Below are positions 7,887 to 14,320 of a stretch of 16,715 nt of DNA, piece after piece. This DNA comes from Candidatus Peribacter sp. UBA6535. GTDB lineage: Bacteria; Patescibacteriota; Gracilibacteria; Peribacterales; Peribacteraceae. Made by a program: the position numbers and the translations under genes. The stretch lies in the NCBI GenBank assembly GCA_002436205.1, contig DJKT01000009.1:2240-18954 (forward strand). The letters run 5' to 3'. Under the pieces are notes generated by a model. That model searched no databases. It was not told where the DNA came from and was given only the letters and a program-made list of their open reading frames with translations. Position 1 is the stretch's first letter, and every line of letters starts with the position of its first letter.

Positions 7887-8642
7887 ATGTCACTTCTAGA
7901 AATCAAAGGCTTACATATTGCTGTGGATGGTACAGAAATCGTCAAAGGGATAGATCTCACGATCGAAGAGGGGCAGGTGCATGCCATTATGGGGCCAAAT
8001 GGTAGTGGTAAATCCACTTTGGTTAGCACATTGATGGGGCATCCGGGGTACGAAGTAACAGGAGGATCTGTGCAGTTTCTGGACAAAGACCTTCTTGCTA
8101 TGGAGTCACATGAGCGCGCTCTTGCAGGGCTCTTTCTTGCATTCCAGTATCCCAAAGAAATTGCAGGAGTCTCATTGCGTAGCTTTTTATTTGCAGCATA
8201 TAAAGCACAGATGAAAGCACGTCATCCAGAGATGAAAGTGGCATCACCCATAAAATTTAAAACACTTCTGGATGAAAAGATGCAGGGGCTAAAGATGGAC
8301 ACAGCATTTGCAGAGCGGTTTGTTAATCAAGGATTCTCCGGTGGAGAAAAGAAGAAGGCAGAAGTATTGCAGATGCATGTGTTGCAGCCACTTCTTGCGA
8401 TGCTTGATGAAACGGATTCAGGCCTTGATGTTGATGCGTTGAAGATTGTTGCTGAGGGAATTAATGCTATGCGGAGTGATAGGTTCTCAGCTCTTGTTGT
8501 TACGCATTATGCGAGAATATTGGAACATATTCATCCAGATCATGTTCATGTGATGGTGGATGGAAAGATTGTCGGAAGTGGGGGAAAAGACTTTGCGAAG
8601 CAACTTGAGGAGGGGGGGTATGAGAAGTATTTGCAAAAATAA
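7887..8642 (+). CDS. sufC: SufC, Fe-S cluster assembly ABC ATPase
   Basis: SufC is the cytosolic ATPase of the SufBCD scaffold. ATP-driven dimerisation of SufC opens SufB-SufD for cluster building. The 251-residue product has Walker A GPNGSGKST (36-44), Q-loop Gln87 in FQYP, the SufC-specific signature SGGEKKKAEVLQ (151-162; the extra lysines are typical of SufC), Walker B LLAMLDE (169-175), a D-loop SGLD, and the switch His207 in VVTHYARIL. ATG 7887 is preferred to the in-frame ATG at 7878 because the latter sits within the predicted -10 TAGAAT. sufB and sufD are 2.8 kb and 5.7 kb further right, which is unusual because suf genes normally sit together. Confidence 0.96.
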   Translation: MSLLEIKGLHIAVDGTEIVKGIDLTIEEGQVHAIMGPNGSGKSTLVSTLMGHPGYEVTGGSVQFLDKDLLAMESHERALAGLFLAFQYPKEIAGVSLRSFLFAAYKAQMKARHPEMKVASPIKFKTLLDEKMQGLKMDTAFAERFVNQGFSGGEKKKAEVLQMHVLQPLLAMLDETDSGLDVDALKIVAEGINAMRSDRFSALVVTHYARILEHIHPDHVHVMVDGKIVGSGGKDFAKQLEEGGYEKYLQK

Positions 8643-8681
8643 AACGGAAGGAGGATACTACTCTCCAATTCATTATTCTCT

Positions 8682-8963
8682 ATGACTGAAGCAGTAGCGC
8701 AATACGATGTCATTGTTGCCCCGAAGGATGGACAGAGTGTTGAAGCAATTATCAAGCACCTTCGTATGACAACTGGTTGTATCTTTGAAAATAAAGGTAA
8801 GTATGGAGAGGGAGGAGAGGAGAATCGGATTCTCCTTTCGTTTCAATTAGCTAGATTTGGTTTGCATAAGCGGTACATGGAAGCTTTGCAGTCTGCAGAC
8901 TTTCAGTCTTTTACAGTTTCAGATAACAAACAACTTGTTGGCTCTGTTGCAGAAGATGCATAA
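8682..8963 (+). CDS. Small protein of unknown function downstream of sufC
   Basis: A 93-residue product I do not recognise, beginning MTEAVAQYDVIVAPKDGQSV. It has mixed alpha/beta composition, a single Cys, a Lys/Gly/Glu-rich loop around residues 38-47, and no membrane helix. It follows sufC by 39 bases on the same strand and ends with a double stop (TAA TAA). No clear -10 lies in the 6-9 base position used elsewhere. The upstream DNA is pyrimidine-rich (ctctccaattcattattctct), and a purine run cggaaggagga lies about 30 bases away, too far to act as a normal ribosome site. It may be cotranscribed with sufC. Function is unknown. Confidence 0.65.
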   Translation: MTEAVAQYDVIVAPKDGQSVEAIIKHLRMTTGCIFENKGKYGEGGEENRILLSFQLARFGLHKRYMEALQSADFQSFTVSDNKQLVGSVAEDA

Positions 8964-8993
8964 TAATTCCTTCGGAGTTGCTGGTTGATCGCA

Positions 8994-9010
8994 TGTACAT
9001 TTTGTACAAT
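8994..9010 (+). promoter_or_regulatory. TGTAC-N5-GTACA dyad overlapping the -10 of the SIMPL gene
   Basis: A perfect inverted repeat, TGTAC-attttGTACA (8994-9008). Its right arm overlaps the likely -10 TACAAT (9005-9010). Position and symmetry fit a repressor operator. The same arms in the same register occur at the promoter of the membrane-protein gene that starts at 11092. The -35 is weak (TTGATC at 8985-8990 is too close at 14 bases), so an activator is also possible. Confidence 0.5.
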
Positions 9011-9035
9011 GTATATCCATTCCCCCCTCCTTTCT

Positions 9036-9797
9036 ATGGAAGAAAAAGCTTTGTATCTCAAACCACCCGTGTGGCTTCCTATTGTTGTCGCACTCGTTGC
9101 CGGTGGTATGTACGTTACTGGTAAAGTTGTCGAAACTAGGCACATGGATCAGTTTACTATTGCCATTCAAGGTAGTGGCAAGGTAAGCGCCGTTCCGGAT
9201 ATCGCCACACTCAATTTTGGTGTGCAAACTGGACGCCAAAAGACTGCTGCTGGTGCTATGAAAATGCTGACAGATAAAATGACAGCAGTTATAGAAGCTA
9301 TAGAAACAGCTGGAGTAGAAGAAAAAGACATTCGAACGCAGTATCTAAACTTAAATCCAGCTTTCGATTGGAACGAAGGCAAAAGAATCGATCGTGGGTT
9401 TGAGGCAACACAGTCTCTTATGGTAAAGGTACGCGACTTGGATAAGATCTCTAATGTGCTGGATGCGGCAGTAAGATCTGGTGCAAACCAGGCAGGATCT
9501 GTTGGATTTACGATTGATGATCCGGAGGTCATTAAAGAAGAAGCTCGTGCAGAGGCTATAGAAGATGCAAAAACCAAGGCACAGAAACTTGCTGCAGATT
9601 TAGGTGTTAGCCTTGGAAAGATGCAAGGGTTCTGGGAAGAGACAGGCTACGGTGGAGGTCCTGTCATGATGCGTGCAGAGATGATGGATGCTAAAGGTGT
9701 CGGAGGAGGCTATGGAGGCTCTACTGCACCCCCAATCCCTGCAGGTGAGCAGGAAGTCGTTGTGAATGTAAACATCACGTACAAGATCAAGAAATAG
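9036..9797 (+). CDS. SIMPL (DUF541) domain protein, membrane anchored
   Basis: A 253-residue protein of the SIMPL/DUF541 family (BP26, YggE-like), often linked to oxidative stress or envelope functions, with no agreed biochemical activity. One N-terminal hydrophobic segment (about residues 12-31, VWLPIVVALVAGGMYVTGKV) predicts a membrane anchor or signal. The domain follows with typical pieces: IQGSGKVSAVPDIATLNFGV, then KMTAVIEAIETAGVEEKDI, LNPAFDW, GFEATQSLMVKVRD, ARAEAIEDAKTKAQKLAADL and the closing strand EVVVNVNITYKIK. A Gly/Met-rich insert lies near the end. In-frame TTG 8985 and ATG 9009 overlap the operator/-10, so ATG 9036 is chosen. That leaves a leader of about 18 bases that is pyrimidine-rich with almost no G. 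A hairpin terminator follows. Confidence 0.85.
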   Translation: MEEKALYLKPPVWLPIVVALVAGGMYVTGKVVETRHMDQFTIAIQGSGKVSAVPDIATLNFGVQTGRQKTAAGAMKMLTDKMTAVIEAIETAGVEEKDIRTQYLNLNPAFDWNEGKRIDRGFEATQSLMVKVRDLDKISNVLDAAVRSGANQAGSVGFTIDDPEVIKEEARAEAIEDAKTKAQKLAADLGVSLGKMQGFWEETGYGGGPVMMRAEMMDAKGVGGGYGGSTAPPIPAGEQEVVVNVNITYKIKK

Positions 9798-9812
9798 CCA
9801 TATTTCCAATGG

Positions 9813-9842
9813 AACTAAGGGCGCCTTCGGGCGTCCTTAGTT
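9813..9842. terminator. Hairpin terminator between the SIMPL gene and the convergent gene
   Basis: A 13-base-pair stem (9813-9825 with 9830-9842, one G-T pair) capped by a TTCG tetraloop. Only a short T run follows on the plus strand. It starts 16 bases after the SIMPL stop and overlaps the last base of the convergent gene, so it probably serves both strands. Confidence 0.75.
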
Positions 9843-10471
9843 TATGCAATAGCAGGAAGAATCTTTGTATGTGGTTTTATGAGATCTCCAAGATCCTTCA
9901 TTCCTTTATCAAATGTCGGAAGAACAGCTCCGCCAGCATCCAAAATCTTTTTGAGCTTAATGCGTACTTCTCGCCAGGCTCTTGCAATAGCTCGTTGCTT
10001 CTCTGTTAGTGGTGCACGTTCTGCTTTGGGCACAGGCTCTATAATAAATGGTGATTCAATATCTATAACCTTTTTTGCATAACGTTCCGCAAGATCTGTA
10101 AAACCAAATTCTTGTGTGTCGGCGATTTGCTGAGTCAGTTGCCCTCGGAAAAATTCTACAACAGGAATTACATCATCGATTTTTTCCTGCAACCCATGTT
10201 TACCTTTTGCATAGTGCCTCCTAGAAACCTGAAGGTAGTGTGTTTTCTTTTTTTTGGACATGAGTTTTTTTCGACGGAGGAAATCTATATGTCTTTTCCT
10301 TTGTACTTTTGCTTCCAAAAGGGAATCTTGTAGCTCAATGAGTTCATTGCATCTCTCCTGAAATGCCAGCTTAAGGCCGACAAGAGCACGAAAACATTCC
10401 GCTTTTGAGATTGTGCATTTCTTTGGAGCATCAGGAATGTCGAATGCCAATGAAAAGGCGGTCTGTTCCAT
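9842..10471 (-). CDS. Basic, helical protein of unknown function
   Basis: A 209-residue product with no family I recognise. It is strongly helical and charged. Residues about 28-70 (ALVGLKLAFQERCNELIELQ and the following Lys/Arg-rich stretch) look like a coiled coil or helical hairpin. A very basic patch (RRKKLMSKKKKTH) sits near residue 66. A Pro-rich turn with IEPVPKAERAPLTEKQRAI comes before the last helices. There is no membrane segment. Such composition suits a nucleic-acid or ribosome contact, but that is only a guess. TATAAT (10483-10488) ends 11 bases before the ATG, so the leader would be a few bases at most. It lies downstream of the membrane-protein gene on the same strand. Confidence 0.75.
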   Translation of the reverse strand: MEQTAFSLAFDIPDAPKKCTISKAECFRALVGLKLAFQERCNELIELQDSLLEAKVQRKRHIDFLRRKKLMSKKKKTHYLQVSRRHYAKGKHGLQEKIDDVIPVVEFFRGQLTQQIADTQEFGFTDLAERYAKKVIDIESPFIIEPVPKAERAPLTEKQRAIARAWREVRIKLKKILDAGGAVLPTFDKGMKDLGDLIKPHTKILPAIA

Positions 10472-10504
10472 ACAGCCCGCCTATTATACGCTATATTGTA
10501 CCGT

Positions 10505-11092
10505 TTATTTTGCCTTCTTCTTGCGATGAGGAGCCTTTGCCCTACAGGCTGCAATAACAGAGCTTGCAGATATTGTATTTTTACGTGACGAACGCCTCTT
10601 AGTTGGCTTTTGTCTGGCACCGAGTTCGTAACAGATATCCGTAATAACTTCGTGGAAGTTCTTGGAACCGAGTGAGCGTTTTACAGTTGCGACTAGCCAT
10701 CCAGTTGCGATAAATCCACACACAATAAAGATTGCGCGCCATTCAGCAGGCCCAAGTCCAAGTGCGCGTTTGAAGTTGGAAGTAATAAGTGCAATCATGA
10801 TTGTCGTAAGTGTTGATAGTGGAGCAATCCATTCACGCTTACCAAGTTTTGCAATATTACGTTTAAGTGTGAGTAGTGTTTTATCTTGTGTTACGACGAT
10901 CAGTCGTTGGTTCGTATTCTTGTGAATACCGATGACACGAGTATCTAAATCTCCCGCGAGAGTATTGAGGAACGATGGTGTCGCATTACCTTCGACTTCA
11001 TCATCTTTATCAACAAGATCTGCTTCCAGCACAGCACGTTCTCTGGAATCTGGGTCTGCAAGTAGACGATTGAGAGAGGAATTCATTCCCAT
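10505..11092 (-). CDS. Two-helix membrane protein of unknown function
   Basis: A 195-residue protein that I do not recognise. The first 95 residues are polar and acidic (SLNRLLADPDSRERAVLEAD and onwards) and include a beta-rich part, RVIGIHKNTNQRLIVVTQDKTLLTL. Two adjacent transmembrane helices follow: about 90-108 (WIAPLSTLTTIMIALITS) and 118-139 (WRAIFIVCGFIATGWLVATV). The C-terminal 50 residues are very basic (KPTKRRSSRKN and a PHRKKKAK end). A hairpin of two helices puts both ends on the same side, probably the cytoplasm. The promoter is canonical (TTGACA at 11148-11153, 17-base spacer, TACATT at 11125-11130), leaving a leader of about 25 bases. It shares an operator-like dyad with the SIMPL gene. 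Confidence 0.75.
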   Translation of the reverse strand: MGMNSSLNRLLADPDSRERAVLEADLVDKDDEVEGNATPSFLNTLAGDLDTRVIGIHKNTNQRLIVVTQDKTLLTLKRNIAKLGKREWIAPLSTLTTIMIALITSNFKRALGLGPAEWRAIFIVCGFIATGWLVATVKRSLGSKNFHEVITDICYELGARQKPTKRRSSRKNTISASSVIAACRAKAPHRKKKAK

Positions 11093-11124
11093 GGGTGTTT
11101 GGGTGAAATAAGTTTAAGTACCGA

Positions 11125-11153
11125 AATGTACATCTAGTACAATCTATTGTCAA
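11125..11153 (-). promoter_or_regulatory. Canonical promoter with TGTAC-N5-GTACA dyad
   Basis: On the minus strand, TTGACA (11148-11153), 17 bases, then TACATT (11125-11130). A perfect dyad TGTAC-tagat-GTACA occupies 11127-11141, and its downstream arm overlaps the -10, just as in front of the SIMPL gene. The leader contains TATTTCACCCAAACACCC directly before the ATG and no Shine-Dalgarno. Confidence 0.65.
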
Positions 11154-11191
11154 AGAAACTAATGTAAAGAATGGTATTTAATTCAAATATA

Positions 11192-11220
11192 ATCAAAAAG
11201 ACCCCGAAAGGTCTTTTGAT
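11192..11220 (-). terminator. Rho-independent terminator of the Cys/Gly-rich peptide gene
   Basis: Read on the minus strand, ATCAAAAGACC pairs with GGTCTTTTTGAT (one bulged T) around a six-base loop TTTCGG. The 3' arm is T-rich and runs into TGATTATATTT. It lies 17 bases after the stop of the 40-residue peptide gene and before the membrane-protein promoter, so the peptide gene is a single-gene unit. Confidence 0.75.
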
Positions 11221-11236
11221 ATTGGTGTGAGTGAGA

Positions 11237-11359
11237 CTACTCAGATGCTTCTTCGCTTGCTTCTTCTGTTGCAGGCGCTGCACCGTCGTCTCCACCTCCG
11301 CAGCTACCACCGCAGCAGCCACCATTACCATCGTCATCGAAGAGTGAACTGTAATCCAT
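11237..11359 (-). CDS. 40-residue Cys/Gly-rich acidic peptide
   Basis: A short gene: ATG at 11359, 40 residues, TAG at 11237-11239. Residues 1-10 (MDYSSLFDDD) are acidic. Residues 11-23 are glycine with three cysteines (GNGGCCGGSCGGG, Cys15, Cys16, Cys20). The tail is Ala/Glu/Ser-rich (ATEEASEEASE). A strong terminator lies directly downstream and a -10-like TGTACT (11378-11383) lies 18 bases upstream. The leader TATTTCCCAACCAACCTC resembles that of the neighbouring membrane-protein gene. It is divergent from sufB with 125 bases between start codons. No family is recognised. A metal- or cluster-binding peptide or a modified peptide precursor are both possible, with no direct evidence for either. 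Composition bias could in principle produce such a frame by chance, but the flanking signals argue otherwise. Confidence 0.6.
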   Translation of the reverse strand: MDYSSLFDDDGNGGCCGGSCGGGDDGAAPATEEASEEASE

Positions 11360-11418
11360 GAGGTTGGTTGGGAAATAAGTACAGTTCTATTTTTAAAGCC
11401 TCACAGAGGATTTGGCAA

Positions 11419-11437
11419 GAAAGTATTCTATACTTTC
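11419..11437. promoter_or_regulatory. Perfect 7-5-7 palindrome between the Cys/Gly peptide gene and sufB
   Basis: GAAAGTA-ttcta-TACTTTC, perfect seven-base arms, centred 57 bases before the sufB ATG and about 69 bases before the divergent peptide start. This is an operator candidate for either gene. It does not resemble the SufR box (CAAC-N6-GTTG) that I know. Confidence 0.45.
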
Positions 11438-11469
11438 GTATGTTTTAGCCTCAGAAAGGCATTTATTGC

Positions 11470-11475
11470 TATAAT
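11470..11475 (+). promoter_or_regulatory. -10 element of sufB
   Basis: A perfect TATAAT ends nine bases before ATG 11485. There is no clear -35 at 16-18 bases, but a small GCCT/AGGC inverted repeat sits there (11448-11460). A TTG at 11476 abuts the -10 and is therefore not a credible start. Confidence 0.65.
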
Positions 11476-11484
11476 TTGGACTCA

Positions 11485-12882
11485 ATGGACCCCATCTTCT
11501 CCAACCTCAATCGGGATGTCTTTGATGCCGCAAACCCAGCACCCTATGCGGAGGGGGCAGTGAGAGGTGTTTCTGAGGAGTTGGTACGGCAGATCAGTGC
11601 TGATAAGAGTGAGCCTACGTGGATGCTGGAGCATCGACTAGAATCACTTAAAATCTTTTTGGAGAAGCCACTTCCAGATTGGGGACCAGATCTCACAACT
11701 CTCGATCTTGATGATATTATCTACTATGCGCGTCCCGGAACGCAGGAGACCGATAATTGGGATGAAGTACCCGAAGACATCCGCAGAGTCTACGACAGGC
11801 TTGGAATCCCCGAAGCAGAACGTAAGATGCTTGCAGGGGTCGGGGCTCAATATGAGAGTGAAATTATCTATCACTCCCTAAAGCAAAAGTGGGAGGATCT
11901 TGGTGTTATCTTTTTGGATATGGATGATGCCGTGCACGATCACCCCAAGTTAGTGCAGGAGTATTTTATGAAGTGTGTTCCAAATACCGACCACAAGTTT
12001 GCCGCTTTACATGGGGCTACCTGGAGTGGTGGAACATTTTTGTATATACCGGAAGGCGTCAAAGTGCAGGAACCTCTGCAGGCGTACTTTCGTATGAATG
12101 CTAAAAACATGGGACAGTTTGAGCACACACTGATCATTGTTGAGGCAGGTGCGGATGTGCATTACATCGAAGGATGTAGTGCGCCGAAATATGGTTCGCA
12201 AGCATTGCACGCAGGATGCGTTGAGGTGTTTGTAAAAGAGGGTGCAACGGTTCGATATAGCTCTGTCGAAAACTGGAGTCGTGATACGTATAACCTCAAC
12301 ACGAAGCGTGCGATTATCCAAAAAGACGCGACGATGAAATGGATAGGAGGAAACATGGGCAGCGGGGTCACGATGCTTTACCCGTGTAGCATTTTGGCTG
12401 GGGAAGGCGCACGGTGTGACCATTTAGCGCTTGCGTTTGCCAATAACAGTCAATGGCAAGATACGGGTGCAAAAGTTATCCATCAAGCACCGCACACATC
12501 TTCTCGTGTTGTTTCGAAGTCGATTAGTAAAGATGGAGGAGTATCTGTGTATCGAGGACTACTCAAAATTGCCCCACAGGCACACGACTGCACAGCGAGT
12601 GTAGAGTGTGATGCGCTGCTTTTGGATGAAGCTTCGCGGACAGATACGATTCCGGATATTCAAATTCGTAATAATGATGTGACTGTTGCACACGAAGCAA
12701 CGGTGGGGAAACTAAGTGAAGAGGATATCTTCTATCTCACCTCTCGTGGTATTTCTACAGAAGAAGCCAAGGCAATGATCGTCAACGGATTCATCGAACC
12801 GATTGTCCGGCTTCTTCCTCTGGAGTACGCAGTAGAGATGAACCGGCTAATTGAGATGGAGATGGAAGGTTCGGTAGGCTAG
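11485..12882 (+). CDS. sufB: SufB, Fe-S cluster scaffold protein
   Basis: SufB is the core scaffold of the SufBC2D complex; it accepts persulfide sulfur and, with SufD, builds the cluster. The 465-residue product is full length for the Gram-positive-type SufB. Diagnostic stretches include WSGGTFLYIPEGVKVQEPLQ, the IIVEAGADVHYIEGCSAP region, SVENWSRDTYNLNTKRA, SKDGGVSVYRGLLKI, and the C-terminal core CDALLLDEASRTDTIPDIQI followed by HEATVGKLSEEDIFYLTSRG. It ends in LPLEYAVEMNRLIEMEMEG. Like Bacillus-type SufB as I recall it, it lacks the Cys of the enterobacterial GD.CGAHT segment. ATG 11485 is taken as start because TATAAT ends nine bases before it. sufC lies 2.8 kb upstream and sufD 1.4 kb downstream. 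Confidence 0.96.
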   Translation: MDPIFSNLNRDVFDAANPAPYAEGAVRGVSEELVRQISADKSEPTWMLEHRLESLKIFLEKPLPDWGPDLTTLDLDDIIYYARPGTQETDNWDEVPEDIRRVYDRLGIPEAERKMLAGVGAQYESEIIYHSLKQKWEDLGVIFLDMDDAVHDHPKLVQEYFMKCVPNTDHKFAALHGATWSGGTFLYIPEGVKVQEPLQAYFRMNAKNMGQFEHTLIIVEAGADVHYIEGCSAPKYGSQALHAGCVEVFVKEGATVRYSSVENWSRDTYNLNTKRAIIQKDATMKWIGGNMGSGVTMLYPCSILAGEGARCDHLALAFANNSQWQDTGAKVIHQAPHTSSRVVSKSISKDGGVSVYRGLLKIAPQAHDCTASVECDALLLDEASRTDTIPDIQIRNNDVTVAHEATVGKLSEEDIFYLTSRGISTEEAKAMIVNGFIEPIVRLLPLEYAVEMNRLIEMEMEGSVG

Positions 12883-12888
12883 AGTTTT

Positions 12889-13245
12889 TTAGTTTCGAAC
12901 GTCAGTTTGGATTGAATTCCAAATAGCAAGACCTAATTTTCGTAGATTTTCAAGATAATTAGGCACAGTAGGATCCAGTTTGTCCATTGCCATTTGATAC
13001 TGATTTGCTAGTGAGACTTCTTGCAATCTAGAAAGTTCGCAAATCCCAGCGGCAATATTCTGTTGATAGTCAGTAATAGATGTTAGAGGAGTGCCTTCGT
13101 TTATTGCTGCAGTTCTATCCTTTTTCGCGTCATCAAATTTTGCTTGAAAGTGAGAGGCTTCATTCAAATTACCTCCTCTTCTCCAAGTAGGAATGGGATT
13201 TTCCTTTCTGGGCCAATAATCTGAGCTTCGATTTGATCGAACCAT
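12889..13245 (-). CDS. Unrecognised small protein
   Basis: A 118-residue product from ATG 13245 (an in-frame GTG at 13251 is only three bases from the -10 and is rejected). The N-terminus is basic (VRSNRSSDYWPRKENPIPTW). The rest is helical with many Gln and Asn residues, and a middle part reads SITDYQQNIAAGICELSRLQ. There is no membrane segment. The promoter is good: TTGAAA (13277-13282), 16 bases, TAAACT (13255-13260), nine bases before the ATG. The gene converges on sufB with six bases between stops. No family is recognised. Confidence 0.65.
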   Translation of the reverse strand: MVRSNRSSDYWPRKENPIPTWRRGGNLNEASHFQAKFDDAKKDRTAAINEGTPLTSITDYQQNIAAGICELSRLQEVSLANQYQMAMDKLDPTVPNYLENLRKLGLAIWNSIQTDVRN

Positions 13246-13254
13246 GACCACGAT

Positions 13255-13282
13255 AGTTTACACGCTTTTTTATTGTTTTCAA
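13255..13282 (-). promoter_or_regulatory. Promoter of the unrecognised gene starting at 13245
   Basis: Minus strand TTGAAA (13277-13282), 16-base spacer, TAAACT (13255-13260). The ATG follows after nine bases, predicting a leaderless or near-leaderless mRNA. Confidence 0.55.
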
Positions 13283-13392
13283 GACCTTATACTAGACAAT
13301 TCTCCATCGAATTGGATATTTATAGGATATGTGACTAAATATGTTCTTATTGCAGCAATTAGCTTTACACATTCGTGCTTCAGAATGGAAGC

Positions 13393-13858
13393 ATGAAAAA
13401 CCACCACGCTTACCAGCTCGCTGCCATGAAAGCTGACATTGTTGAACAGATATTCGGAAAGCCCTTACGGAAAGCCACATGGACCGTATTGGGAGGCGGT
13501 TGTCTCTAGGCGTGAGCGTACTGGTTTTTTAAGTGAACTTACAGACCAACAACTTTGGGACAAATTGATGAAGCAATCTGAAATAGTTAAAGCTAGATAT
13601 GAGGAATATAGGGATAAGCCTCCAGAAGAATTTGTTGAACATGTATATAGAATTCTTTATCGTCGACACACAGAATCCATAAAAAAGCAGCAAAGAGAAA
13701 CACAGTTTGTACCAGGAAAAGTTGATACAACTTTTGTTGAAAAAAAACAAAAAGGCTCAAATAAACCTACAGAGTCTACTCAGCAAATTCCTTCAGGTCG
13801 TATAGGTAAGTTATGTGTAAACGTTCGTAAATTATTGCGAGATTTATGGCATGGGTAA
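13393..13858 (+). pseudogene. Unrecognised charged protein, possibly frameshifted near its start
   Basis: The main frame (from about 13433 to the TAA at 13856-13858) encodes about 139 residues, helical and highly charged, with pieces such as TDQQLWDKLMKQSEIVKARY and PPEEFVEHVYRILYRRH. It has no ATG upstream, only CTG 13433 and TTG 13439/13442, because a TGA at 13427 closes the frame. A second open frame starts at ATG 13393 (MKNHHAYQLAAMKADIVEQI and onwards) and ends at TAG 13507-13509. The two overlap across a nine-base direct repeat, CGGAAAGCC (two copies, 13-base period). Removing one base there would fuse them as FGKPYGKPHGPYW. So this is either a gene with a non-ATG start or a frameshifted one. 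It is AT-richer than its neighbours. No family is recognised. Confidence 0.45.
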
Positions 13859-13864
13859 TGTGTC

Positions 13865-14254
13865 TTATATCGTTACATCCATTCCTTCACCTTCATCATC
13901 TCCATAAGTATTCCAACCAATAGCGTCGTAGATATGTAGTCTTTCTAGTGACATGCGACTAAAAATCATATCGAGTACATTGGTATGTGGCAGTGTGGTT
14001 TCTAGTTGAGACTCTGCAATTTCTTTTGCAATAATGTTGTATTGATCAAGTGTAATACTATTGGTTTCCAATAGGTGTTCTAATGCAGGATGGTGTGCTG
14101 CAGAAGAGTCAAGTGCAACCATTGCAGCATCTCTTGCATCTAGTTGCTCAAGAAAGTATGTAATTAATGGTATTAATTTTATATTATCAGGCTTAGGTAT
14201 ATCGCGACCATCTCCTCCGAGCGCCTTGAGTGAATTGGGGTTCATTTTTGCCAT
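13865..14254 (-). CDS. Unrecognised acidic protein
   Basis: A 129-residue product with no recognised family. It starts MAKMNPNSLKALGGDGRDIP, is helical in the middle (LIPLITYFLEQLDARDAAMV), and ends acidic (YGDDEGEGMDVTI). There is no cysteine and no convincing transmembrane helix. TATAAT (14262-14267) ends seven bases before the ATG, with TCGACA (14285-14290) as -35 at 17 bases. The stop is six bases from the convergent neighbour. It diverges from sufD and shares the promoter region with it, so the two could be coregulated. Confidence 0.68.
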   Translation of the reverse strand: MAKMNPNSLKALGGDGRDIPKPDNIKLIPLITYFLEQLDARDAAMVALDSSAAHHPALEHLLETNSITLDQYNIIAKEIAESQLETTLPHTNVLDMIFSRMSLERLHIYDAIGWNTYGDDEGEGMDVTI

Positions 14255-14261
14255 TAAGTAT

Positions 14262-14311
14262 ATTATACATCAAATATATTTCTTTGTCGATTACCCTCTA
14301 TCCGCTACAAT
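14262..14311. promoter_or_regulatory. Divergent promoters with overlapping -35 boxes (129-residue gene / sufD)
   Basis: Plus strand: TTGTCG (14284-14289), 16 bases, TACAAT (14306-14311), nine bases to the sufD ATG. Minus strand: TCGACA (14285-14290), 17 bases, TATAAT (14262-14267), seven bases to the ATG at 14254. The two -35 boxes share five base pairs, so polymerase can hardly occupy both promoters at once. Confidence 0.6.
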
Positions 14312-14320
14312 TTAGGAGCA

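Noticed and set aside
8985..9035. Upstream TTG/ATG starts of the SIMPL protein
   Set aside because: They overlap the operator and -10, and they add a Cys-containing segment not expected before the membrane helix.
11134..11337. A 67-codon minus-strand frame in the Cys/Gly peptide region
   Set aside because: It is another frame of the 40-residue peptide gene and runs straight through the terminator at 11192-11220.
11476..11484. TTG start for sufB giving three extra codons
   Set aside because: The TTG directly abuts the -10 TATAAT and would lie at or before the transcription start; ATG 11485 fits.
13292..13480. A 62-codon minus-strand frame between two unknown genes
   Set aside because: It has Cys- and aromatic-rich random composition, overlaps the plus-strand gene and has no promoter in the usual place.
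14312..14320. AGGAG before sufD as a normal Shine-Dalgarno
   Set aside because: It is only three bases from the ATG, it mismatches the altered anti-SD of this 16S, and the -10 ends nine bases upstream, so it is unlikely to be in the transcript.
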